Source: Microbacterium sp. 10M-3C3
Lineage (GTDB): Bacteria; Actinomycetota; Actinomycetes; Actinomycetales; Microbacteriaceae
Reading direction: 5' to 3'
Length of the DNA stretch: 64,000 bases
Assembly: GCF_003931875.1 (NCBI RefSeq)
Contig: NZ_CP034245.1
Span: 3,286,001 to 3,350,000, forward strand
A model generated the notes under the pieces. The model made no database searches. It saw nothing but the letters and a program-made list of their open reading frames with translations, and had not been told where the DNA came from. The position numbers were made by a program, and so were the translations under genes. The stretch's first letter is position 1, and every line of letters begins with the position of its first letter. Shown here one piece after another: positions 16,715-25,657 of the stretch.

Positions 16715-17371
16715 ATGGTCGAGCCGGCGCCCCTCTCCCTCGCACTGCGCGAGCAGCCGAGCGCGGTCTTCGCGGCCGATGCGTGCACGGGCTTCGTCGA
16801 CGACCTCGTCGCGGGGCGCTGCGCGCGCGCCGACTACATCGCGCTCGTCGCCCAGCACTGGTACGTCTACGCGGAGCTGGAGGCGGCGGCCGAGCGGATG
16901 CGGCGCGACCCCGTCGCATCCGTGTTCATCAGCGACCGCCTCACGCGGCTGCCCGCGATCGAGGCCGACCTCGCGTTCCTCGTCGGTGCGGACTGGCGCG
17001 AGCGCATCACCGCGCTCCCCGGGACACGGCGCTACGTCCAGCGCATCCGCACCGTCGGCACGGCGTGGGCGGGCGGCTTCGTCGCCCACCACTACACGCG
17101 CTACCTCGGCGATCTCTCCGGGGGTCCGACGCTCGGCCGGCTGCTGCAGCGCCCTCTGGGCTTCGACACGAACGGCATCGGGTTCTACCTGTTCGGCGAC
17201 ATCGCCGACCCCGCGGCCTTCAAGGCCGTGTACCGCGAGCAGCTCGATGCGGCACCGTGGGACGACGCCGAGCGAGAGCGCGTCATCGCCGAGGTGCTCG
17301 TCGCCTACCGCTGCAACCTCGACCTGTTCGCCGCGCTCGGCGGCGGAGCCGCCGCATCCGTCGTGGCCTGA
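16715..17371 (+). CDS. Heme oxygenase homologue lacking the proximal histidine
   Basis: 218 residues aligning without gaps to the corynebacterial heme oxygenase HmuO over its first 50 residues. The distal helix AHHYTRYLGDLSGG is intact (around 122-135). The proximal heme ligand, His20 of HmuO in AQAHEKAE, is Phe19 here (SAVFAADA). Normal family members split heme to biliverdin, CO and iron in the cytosol, with reduced ferredoxin or NAD(P)H reductase. Loss of the ligand suggests altered heme binding, another ligand or a different job. The iron box upstream shows it is still part of the iron response. Apart from this change the protein is full length. Confidence 0.85.
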   Translation: MVEPAPLSLALREQPSAVFAADACTGFVDDLVAGRCARADYIALVAQHWYVYAELEAAAERMRRDPVASVFISDRLTRLPAIEADLAFLVGADWRERITALPGTRRYVQRIRTVGTAWAGGFVAHHYTRYLGDLSGGPTLGRLLQRPLGFDTNGIGFYLFGDIADPAAFKAVYREQLDAAPWDDAERERVIAEVLVAYRCNLDLFAALGGGAAASVVA

Positions 17372-17405
17372 CACCGCCGCGTGACACCGCCGCGTGTCGG
17401 CGCGG

Positions 17406-18767
17406 TCACGCCCGGGCCGCCGCCCGGCGCTCGGCCATGAAGCGCTGCACGTCGGGGTCGACCCGGATGTCGCTCGGCCGCAGCGGTCGCGTGAGGTACA
17501 GGCCGTCGAGCGATGTCAGGCGGCTGAGCGCGACATAGGTCTGCCCGGGCGCGAAGGCGCCGGAGCCGAGGTCGATGACCGCGCGGTCGTAGGTCTTGCC
17601 CTGCGACTTGTGGATCGTCACCGCCCATGCCAGGCGCAGCGGGAACTGCGTGAACTCCGCGACGATCTCGCGCGAGAGGTTCTTCGTGCCCGGGTCGTAG
17701 GCGTAGCGGAACCTCTCCCACACCGCGGGCTCGACATCGTGCTCGTCGCCGTCGACGTCGACCCGCACGGTGCCGCCGGCGATCCGCGTGACCGTGCCGA
17801 TCGTGCCGTTGACCCACCGCGGCGCCTCGCCGAACCCGGCGCTGTCGTTGCGGAGGAACATCACCTGCGCGCCGACCTTGAGCTTCAGCTCCATGTCGGC
17901 CGGGTAGTTCGCCTCGCCGCGTCCGAAGTCGCCGCTGACCTCGGCGTTGGCCGTCTGCACGCGGCCGACGAGCGCGTCGAGGTGGCGGCGGTTGATCGCG
18001 TTGACGATGTCGTTGCGGGTGGCCAGAGTGATGATCGGGTGCTCGCCGTCGGCCGGGTCGGGGGGAGTTCGCGCACCCGCGCCGTTGAGCACGCCCGCCA
18101 TCTCGGCGGTGACGCGCCCATACCGTACGGCGTTCAGGAGCGCCTTGAAGCCGGGATCGGACTGCCGGTGGATCTCGGCCAGCTCCTTCACGTGCAGCCC
18201 CGCGCCGTGGGCGCCGATGTCGAGGATGCCGTCGGTGGCCTCGCCGCCGGTCCACACCTTCGCGTCGAAGAACCAGAACGAGCGGTAGTGGTCGCTGATG
18301 TAGCGCGCCTCGTCGCCGCGGGGCGGCACCGGCGCGAGCTGGTAGGGGTCGCCGAACATCACGACCTGCACGCCCCCGAACGGCTCGGCGCGGCGGCCGC
18401 GCGCCTGCCGCAGCGACCGGTCGATCGCGTCCATGAGATCGGCGTTGACCATCGAGATCTCGTCGATCACGAGCGTGTCGATCGCGTTGAGGATCTTGCG
18501 TGTCGCATCCGTCTGTGTGATCTCGCCGTTCGCGATGAGTCCGATCGGCAGACGGAAGAGCGAGTGGATCGTCTGGCCCTCGACGTTGAGCGCCGCGACT
18601 CCGGTCGGGGCGCACACCGCGATCTGTTTCTGCGTGTTCCACGCGAGGTGCTGCAGCAGCGTCGACTTGCCCGTGCCCGCGCGCCCGGTGACGAAGACGT
18701 GCTCGCGCGTGTCTTCGATGAGCCGGAACAGCGCCTCCTGCTCGGCGGAGAGGGCGGGCGTGGTCAC
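17406..18767 (-). CDS. PIF1-like ATP-dependent DNA helicase (AAA/DEAD type)
   Basis: 453 residues. Walker A GRAGTGKST lies at 28-36, Walker B LVIDEISMVNADLMDAID follows, then VMFGDPYQLAPV, and the C-terminal WAVTIHKSQGKTYDRAVIDL and TYVALSRL motifs of superfamily 1B helicases. PIF1-like enzymes unwind DNA, displace proteins and resolve G-quadruplexes. The GTG start overlaps the MerR stop by GTGA, so the two are translationally coupled, although a functional link is not obvious. Length is shorter than eukaryotic PIF1 but normal for bacteria. Confidence 0.9.
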   Translation of the reverse strand: MTTPALSAEQEALFRLIEDTREHVFVTGRAGTGKSTLLQHLAWNTQKQIAVCAPTGVAALNVEGQTIHSLFRLPIGLIANGEITQTDATRKILNAIDTLVIDEISMVNADLMDAIDRSLRQARGRRAEPFGGVQVVMFGDPYQLAPVPPRGDEARYISDHYRSFWFFDAKVWTGGEATDGILDIGAHGAGLHVKELAEIHRQSDPGFKALLNAVRYGRVTAEMAGVLNGAGARTPPDPADGEHPIITLATRNDIVNAINRRHLDALVGRVQTANAEVSGDFGRGEANYPADMELKLKVGAQVMFLRNDSAGFGEAPRWVNGTIGTVTRIAGGTVRVDVDGDEHDVEPAVWERFRYAYDPGTKNLSREIVAEFTQFPLRLAWAVTIHKSQGKTYDRAVIDLGSGAFAPGQTYVALSRLTSLDGLYLTRPLRPSDIRVDPDVQRFMAERRAAARA

Positions 18768-19210
18768 CGACTCATCGTAGGCGCGGCGTCCTCGCCGTGG
18801 CGGGCGCTCCACACCGTCGCGCCCTCGAGCACGTCTGCCACGTGGCTGCGGAAGCGCGGGCACGCGGTGATGTCGTGCGCCCGGCAGCGCAGCGCGTGCT
18901 CGGTCATGGCACGGGCCTGCGCGATCTCGAGCTGCCGGCGGTCGAGTGCGGCGAGGTGCTCCTCGAGCACGCGGTGCCGGTCGCGCGCGTCGCGGTCGAG
19001 CAGCACGGCGATCTGGTCGAGGCTCATGCCGGCAGCCTTGTTGCGCAGGATCACCGCGATGCGCACGAGGTCGTCGTCCCCGTACCGGCGGCGGCCGCCG
19101 GCGTCCCGCTCCGGATGCAGCAGGCCGGCGTCCTCCCAGTGCCGCAGCACGTGCGTCTCCAGGCCGAATCGGGCCGCCGCGTCGCCGATCGACTCGTCGC
19201 TTGACTTCAT
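18764..19210 (-). CDS. MerR-family transcriptional regulator
   Basis: 148 residues: winged helix with SIGDAAARFGLETHVLRHWE and GRRRYGDDDLVRIAVIL, a long dimerisation helix, and a C-terminal tail with cysteines in LRCRAHDITACPRF that could sense metal or redox state. It is divergent from an FAD oxidoreductase gene, and its start codon lies inside a perfect palindrome shared with that gene's promoter. It most likely controlled the oxidoreductase, which is now broken. The 3' end overlaps the helicase gene. Confidence 0.9.
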   Translation of the reverse strand: MKSSDESIGDAAARFGLETHVLRHWEDAGLLHPERDAGGRRRYGDDDLVRIAVILRNKAAGMSLDQIAVLLDRDARDRHRVLEEHLAALDRRQLEIAQARAMTEHALRCRAHDITACPRFRSHVADVLEGATVWSARHGEDAAPTMSR

Positions 19211-19231
19211 GTCGACATGAAGTCACACGAT
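19201..19231 (+). promoter_or_regulatory. MerR-type promoter/operator
   Basis: A perfect 22-bp palindrome (19203-19224, half-site GACTTCATGTC) lies between TTGACT (19201-19206) and a weak -10 CACGAT (19226-19231), a 19-bp spacing that is diagnostic for promoters twisted open by MerR proteins. The palindrome includes the regulator's own start codon. Confidence 0.6.
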
Positions 19232-19260
19232 GGATGGCACCGCAACCCTGGGAGGACGAC

Positions 19261-19488
19261 ATGTACGACGCGACCGTGATCGGCGGGGGCGTGGCGGGGC
19301 TGCAGGCGGCCCTCACGCTCGGCCGGATGCACCGCACCACCCTGCTGATCGATTCGGGCGAGCACCGCAACGGCACGGTGCCCCACGCGCACAACCTCGT
19401 GACGAACGACGGCCGCGATCCCGCCGAGATCCGCCGCCTCGCGCACGCCGAGCTCGCGGCGTACGCGACCGTGGCCGTGCGGGCAGGT
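19261..19488 (+). pseudogene. FAD-dependent (thioredoxin-reductase-like) oxidoreductase, 5' fragment
   Basis: The first 76 residues of a pyridine-nucleotide FAD oxidoreductase: the dinucleotide motif VIGGGVAGLQAALTLGR, then IDSGEHRN and PHAHNLVTNDGRDPAEIRR. GGGAGGAC precedes the ATG at 19261. After about 19488 the homology stops and the frame ends at 19503. The C-terminal half of the same protein continues from about 23883, so the gene was interrupted by foreign DNA, with about 35 middle residues missing. The MerR regulator divergent to it probably drove it. Confidence 0.8.
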
Positions 19489-19569
19489 CCGCCACTTGCC
19501 TGACCTGGGATGCCCAGGTCCGCACTTCTCTCGTGTCGGCCGCGCCCGCACGAGGTTGAGGTGCTGATA

Positions 19570-19686
19570 ATGATCCGGAAAAAACCGGACGAGAAGGCGC
19601 ACTCCTCGGCAGGGGCTTGGGTGCGGTTGGGAATTTACTTCCTGATCAAGCTCGGCTTCCAGCTCTGGGAGACGTGGGGACCCTAA
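19570..19686 (+). CDS. Small hydrophobic protein, 38 residues
   Basis: ATG at 19570 with GAGGTG 6 bp upstream; stop TAA at 19684. The peptide has a charged start (MIRKKPDEKAH) and one hydrophobic or amphipathic stretch (WVRLGIYFLIKLGFQLWE). A strong terminator follows 8 bp later, which supports it as a real transcription unit. It could be a membrane-active small protein, for example a toxin, or an accessory of the mobile DNA; I recognise no family. Confidence 0.45.
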   Translation: MIRKKPDEKAHSSAGAWVRLGIYFLIKLGFQLWETWGP

Positions 19687-19694
19687 GGTCCCGA

Positions 19695-19721
19695 GGCCGA
19701 CCCCGAGAGGGGTCGGCCTTT
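19695..19721 (+). terminator. Rho-independent terminator
   Basis: Perfect 10-bp stem GGCCGACCCC/GGGGTCGGCC with a GAGA tetraloop, then TTT. It closes the small ORF unit and shields the sigma gene from upstream transcription. Confidence 0.8.
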
Positions 19722-19875
19722 CCTGTGCTCGGTCTGAACCGCGACCGCGGAGTCGGGCGGCCTCTGGCTGTCAGCTAGTGGCGAGTGTCCTTCCGCGGCG
19801 CTCGAGACTCCTCGGAAGTTGGCCAGCCATGATCTTCGTGGGAACCATTTTGAGGGTGCTGGACATTATCTAGTT

Positions 19876-20297
19876 ATGAGCATCCAAGACGCGGCTGATT
19901 GGGGATCGGCGAGGGCCGGCGATGAACAAGCCCTGGCTCGTCTGTTCAACCGTCACTCCGACAGACTGTTCCGTCATGCATCGCGCCTTCTAAGCCAGCG
20001 AGAAGACGCGAAGGAAGCAGTCGTGATCGCGTTCTTCGAGTTGTGGAGAAAACGAGCGTCAGTAAGAGACGTGGATGGCTCACCCATCCCGTGGCTACTC
20101 AATACGGTCACCAACACTGCGCGTAACCTGCATCGATCATCACGTCGATACGAGCAACTGCTCACGCAGCTTCGAAATGAGGCTCGTGAGGAGGCCGAAC
20201 TGGCAGGACCGGATGAGTCCGGTGCGCTGGCAGCAATAAGAGGGCTACCGCCGAGAGAGCAAGACGTAGTGGTTCTGTCCATCTTGGAGGGCTATCC
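19876..20297 (+). pseudogene. ECF RNA polymerase sigma factor, 5' part (interrupted by IS21)
   Basis: Residues 1-140 of an ECF sigma factor: region 2 with ALARLFNRHSDRLFRHASRL and AFFELWRKRASV followed by PWLLNTVTNTARNLHR, then the start of region 4 with LPPREQDVVVLSILEGYP. An IS21 element begins at 20298; removing it and one copy of TATCC joins the frame exactly to 22435-22573, giving a normal 186-residue protein. As it stands the gene is inactivated, or makes a truncated product lacking the -35 binding helix. The next gene encodes a membrane protein overlapping the original 3' end. Confidence 0.88.
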
Positions 20298-20359
20298 TGT
20301 CGGCGGCGCTGCAGAACTGGTCGATTCCGGCGCTTGAAAAGTGAACGGTTGCGGGCAGT

Positions 20360-22365
<2,006 letters not shown>

Positions 22366-22434
22366 TCTCCAATCGTTGAGTGTTCACTTTTCACCGCCGC
22401 AAGTGTTCAGTTTTCGAGCGCCGCCGACATATCC

Positions 22435-22573
22435 GCACGCAGAGATCGCGCGAGCTTTGGGAATCTCCGTGGGGACAGTGAAGTCACGACTATCCCGAGC
22501 CAAGAGCCGACTTCGGGACGATCTCACGTCCGGAATCAACGATGGAGGTGGCATTCATGTCGCAACTGACTAG
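22435..22573 (+). pseudogene. ECF sigma factor, 3' part
   Basis: Reads HAEIARALGISVGTVKSRL then SRAKSRLRDDL, the region 4.2 helix-turn-helix that contacts the -35 box. It continues the frame of 19876-20297 exactly when the IS21 element and one TATCC are removed. It has no start codon of its own and is separated from its promoter, so region 4 is no longer made as part of a sigma factor. Confidence 0.88.
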
Positions 22574-23117
22574 CCGCGAGACGCGCCTGATGACCGAGGT
22601 CATTCTCGCCGGGGCCAAGCAGATTCGCCCGAGCCGCGGTCGAAGGAGTAAGACGATCCTCGGTGGGGTGAGCCTGGTGCTGGCGGGTGCCTTCGCTGGC
22701 GGGGCTGTCTCTACAGCCGTTGCAAACACGCTGTCGCCGGGTGTGGTGGCTCCGACGCCGATCAAGTACGAGCTGAGCGAGATCCGGGCCTTCGATCGCC
22801 CCCTCACGTCCGAGGACACCTTGCCGCCGGGTCTGCCGAGCTACGCCGCTGAGGTACTACGCCCGGACACGAGCCGCTTCGTCGGGGAATACGACTCCGT
22901 CCGCTACTTCGTCGTCCAAAGCACCGGCGCGGAGCCGTTCTGCCTTCTGGCCTACCCCACGTCGAGCCAGGACTCTTGGGTGATCTCTTGCAGTCAGGGA
23001 CTCCCAATCACGGGATCCAAGCCGGGATTGTTTGAGGCGACACTTGCGCCGACGGGTGACACACCGCAGGGCTGGATCGCGCTCGATGAAAACGTGAGCG
23101 TGAACCCTCAGCCCTGA
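22557..23117 (+). CDS. Membrane protein encoded next to the ECF sigma gene
   Basis: 186 residues: a basic cytosolic N-terminus (about 1-35, with RPSRGRRSK), one membrane helix (TILGGVSLVLAGAFAGGAV) and an extracytoplasmic domain of about 130 residues with two Cys in EPFCLLAYP and WVISCSQ. The ATG at 22557 has GGAGGTGG upstream and overlaps the end of the sigma gene, so the pair was an operon. Such a partner is often an anti-sigma factor or envelope sensor, but I see no clear anti-sigma zinc motif (HxxxCxxC). It may now be poorly expressed because the IS lies upstream. Confidence 0.65.
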   Translation: MSQLTSRETRLMTEVILAGAKQIRPSRGRRSKTILGGVSLVLAGAFAGGAVSTAVANTLSPGVVAPTPIKYELSEIRAFDRPLTSEDTLPPGLPSYAAEVLRPDTSRFVGEYDSVRYFVVQSTGAEPFCLLAYPTSSQDSWVISCSQGLPITGSKPGLFEATLAPTGDTPQGWIALDENVSVNPQP

Positions 23118-23146
23118 ACAGGGACCAACAGACTCACCGTGACGGA

Positions 23147-23185
23147 CTCCGCGATCCGTCCGCCTCATACGGGCGGACCGCGGAG
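23147..23185 (+). terminator. Imperfect hairpin after the membrane-protein gene
   Basis: CTCCGCG...CCGCGGAG arms with inner GTCCGCC/GGGCGGAC-like pairing around a TCATAC loop, 30 bp after the stop codon. It probably ends the sigma/membrane-protein operon; no T-tract is present. Confidence 0.45.
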
Positions 23186-23282
23186 CACTCGGACCGTCAG
23201 GTGTGGGCGCGGCAGTAGATCGATTGTGTGGTTCCCGCCGCCGGAGCGGGGTTTGACTCCCAGCGACACCGGCTCGTGCCCG

Positions 23283-23880
23283 TCACCCGCGGATGAACCA
23301 TCGTCCACCGTTCGCGTCGTGCGGTGCCAGGCCCCGCGCGATCGGCCACGTCGTGCCGCTCGCGGCCGACTGATACGAATCGAGCCAGTCGAGCCGCTCG
23401 ATGCCTAAGTGGGTCTCGCGCACTTCGCCGAATCGGCGGGTGGCGCGCGCAAGTTCTTCGCGGCTGGCTGCCGTGATCGTGATGAAGCCAACCCAGTTCA
23501 CGCCGTGGTGGTGGGAGCCAGCGGCGAGGTCGCTACGGCGGCGCTGCGCCGCGGTGACTCGGGTGCTGGTCTCGTCGCTGCCGATCTTTCCGTTCGCGGT
23601 CTCGGACAGGTGATCGGCCATGTCGCGCACGACGTCGACCTTCGCGGCGTGCTTGGCCTCGGCGGCGGGCACCAGCTCGATGTGAAACGCGAGGGTGCGC
23701 ACGACGTCGAGCTCGCGGCCCACGAGGGCGTCGACGAGCCACAGCGGGGTGCGTGGGGCTACGGCCATGTTCTCGGCCCGGATCGCTGCGGTGCGGTGCC
23801 ACCACTGCACGGGGGCGCCGGTCTCAGGGTCGACGCCCTCGACGACGTGCGCCGAGAACTCGTCGTGGCTGGCCTCTCCG
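23283..23880 (-). pseudogene. SCO6880-family conjugation protein, C-terminal fragment
   Basis: About 199 residues in frame to a stop at 23283, without a start: HDEFSAHVVEG, QWWHRTAAIRAENM, PRTPLWLVDALVGRELDVVR and LGIERLDWLDSYQSAASGTT. SCO6880-type proteins accompany the type IV secretion machinery of actinobacterial conjugative elements and are near 490 residues, so the N-terminal 60 percent is missing. It is cut where the oxidoreductase gene resumes. This shows the insert came from a conjugative element. Confidence 0.75.
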
Positions 23881-23882
23881 AG

Positions 23883-24419
23883 CGCGACGAGCTGCCGCCG
23901 ATCCCGGGGCTCGCCGGGCACTGGGGCGATCGCGTCGCGAACTGTCCGTTCTGCCACGGGCACGAGTTCGCCGCGAGACCCGTCGCCGTGCTCAACGCGA
24001 GCGACCACGCGCACATGCTCGCCGCGATGCTCGCCCCGATCGCGTCGGACGTGCACGTGCTGGATCCGGCGGACGTCGAAGCCGTGCGTGCCGACGGGGA
24101 CGAGCTGGTGCTGCAGCTCCGGGACGGCGGCGCGCGGCGCGTGGCCGGCGCGTTCGTGGTGCCGGTGTCGTCGCAGCGCGCCCCGTTCGCCGCGCAGCTC
24201 GGGCTCGCGCTGCAGCCGTCGGGCTCGGTGCGCATCGATGGCTTCGGCCGCACGAGCCTCGACGGGGTGTACGCAGCGGGCGACCTCGCCCACTCCGACG
24301 CGATGCCGGGGCCGACGTGGTCGCTCGCCGGGGCCATCGCCGCCGGCCAGCTCGCCGCCGTCGCGATCGTGCAGCGGCTGGCCGCCGCATCCGTCGAGGC
24401 GCACGCGTCCCGCCCGTGA
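23883..24419 (+). pseudogene. FAD-dependent oxidoreductase, 3' fragment
   Basis: Residues from RDELPPIPGL onward: the redox-centre-like segment NCPFCHGHEF (a CxxC active site of thioredoxin-reductase relatives), the second nucleotide region and the FAD closing motif DGVYAAGDLAHSDAMPG. This is the missing C-terminal part of the gene that starts at 19261. It has no start codon or promoter of its own. The intact protein would have been about 290-300 residues and a probable NAD(P)H-dependent disulfide reductase-like enzyme under MerR control. Confidence 0.8.
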
Positions 24420-24474
24420 CGTCGCGCGTCGCCCGGCGATAGGTGCGGGTGCGGCGCCTTTCTAGACTGGACGT

Positions 24475-25566
24475 ATGGACGCGTCGGTCACGCACGCGCC
24501 CGCCGGTGGCCCCGGCGGCGCACCGGTGCCCGCCCGCGGCCGGGCTCGGCTGGCCGTCGAGCTGACGCTCCTCGGGATCGTCGGGGTACTGCTCGCAGCC
24601 GCCTTCGGCGCCGGCGGGTCGGCCCTGTACCGCGAGCTCTACAGCCCCACCGCATTCGTCCTGCGGTACCTCGACCTCCTCGCCGACGGGCGTGCGGGCG
24701 ACGCGCACGCCGTACCGGGGGTCGAGATGGATGCGGCGGCGCTACAGGCGGCGGGGCTGCCGCCCGGTGCGTCCGACGCGCTGCTGCGCTCCGCCGTGCT
24801 CGCGCCGCTCGACGACGTCGAGGCGGTGTCGGAGGTCGCCGACGGCGACGTGAGCCGCGTGACCGTCCGGTACACGGCCGGCGGCGCGGGCGGGTCCACG
24901 GTGTTCTCGGTGACCCAGGACGGGTGGACGGGTGTGCTCCCGCGCTGGCGGTTCGCGACGAGCCCGCTCGCCGTGGTCGACCTCACGGTCCGCGGATCGA
25001 TGCGGTTCACGGTGAACGGCTTCGACCTCGACAAGCGTCAGATCGCCGGCATTGACGTCGACCCGCTCGCGCCGGTGCCGCTGCTCGTCTTCTCCCCCGG
25101 GCTGTACTCCGTGTCGGTCGACACCGCGATCGCCGCGACCCCCGGGGTCGCCGTGCTCGCCGACGCGCCGCGGGCCGACATCCCCGTCGACGTGCAGGCG
25201 GAGCCGACCGACGAGTTCGTCTCGGTCGTGCAGCAGCGCGTGGACGAGTTCCTCGCCGCCTGCGCGACGCAGGAGGTGCTGCAGCCGACGGGATGCCCGT
25301 TCGGCTATCAGGTGCGCAACCGGATCGTGAACCCGCCCGAGTGGTCCATCGTGGAGGCGCCCGAGGTGAAGGTCGTGCCCGACGGCGCGAACTGGCGCAT
25401 CGCGCCCGCGCAGGCCGTCGCGCACATCGAGGTGTCGATCCGCTCGCTGTTCGACGGGTCGGTGCGCGCCGTGTCGGAGGACGTCCCCTTCTCCGTGTCC
25501 GGCACGATCACCGTGCTCCCCGACGGCACGGCTTCGATCCAGGTCGGCGGCGGCGAGCTCGACTGA
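24475..25566 (+). CDS. Conserved actinobacterial membrane-anchored protein of unknown function
   Basis: 363 residues. A cytosolic Pro/Gly-rich N-terminus (1-22), one membrane helix (LTLLGIVGVLLAAAFGAGG, about 31-49) and a large extracytoplasmic part rich in beta-type sequence. Two Cys (ACATQE and GCPFGY) in the outer domain may form a disulfide. I know no catalytic motif in it. It starts 55 bp after the broken oxidoreductase gene and converges on the CtaG-like gene. Signal-anchored topology is inferred from hydrophobicity. Confidence 0.6.
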   Translation: MDASVTHAPAGGPGGAPVPARGRARLAVELTLLGIVGVLLAAAFGAGGSALYRELYSPTAFVLRYLDLLADGRAGDAHAVPGVEMDAAALQAAGLPPGASDALLRSAVLAPLDDVEAVSEVADGDVSRVTVRYTAGGAGGSTVFSVTQDGWTGVLPRWRFATSPLAVVDLTVRGSMRFTVNGFDLDKRQIAGIDVDPLAPVPLLVFSPGLYSVSVDTAIAATPGVAVLADAPRADIPVDVQAEPTDEFVSVVQQRVDEFLAACATQEVLQPTGCPFGYQVRNRIVNPPEWSIVEAPEVKVVPDGANWRIAPAQAVAHIEVSIRSLFDGSVRAVSEDVPFSVSGTITVLPDGTASIQVGGGELD

Positions 25567-25657
25567 CGCCCTCGGGGCGCGGGCTACCGCCGGGCCGAGG
25601 TGCCGCGCGGGGACCCGTCGCCGGGGGTGCCGAGCGAACGGGAAGGGGCCGGCAGGT

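Noticed and set aside
19261..19503. A short intact 80-residue protein
   Set aside because: It is only the first part of an FAD oxidoreductase; the last residues after 19488 come from inserted DNA.
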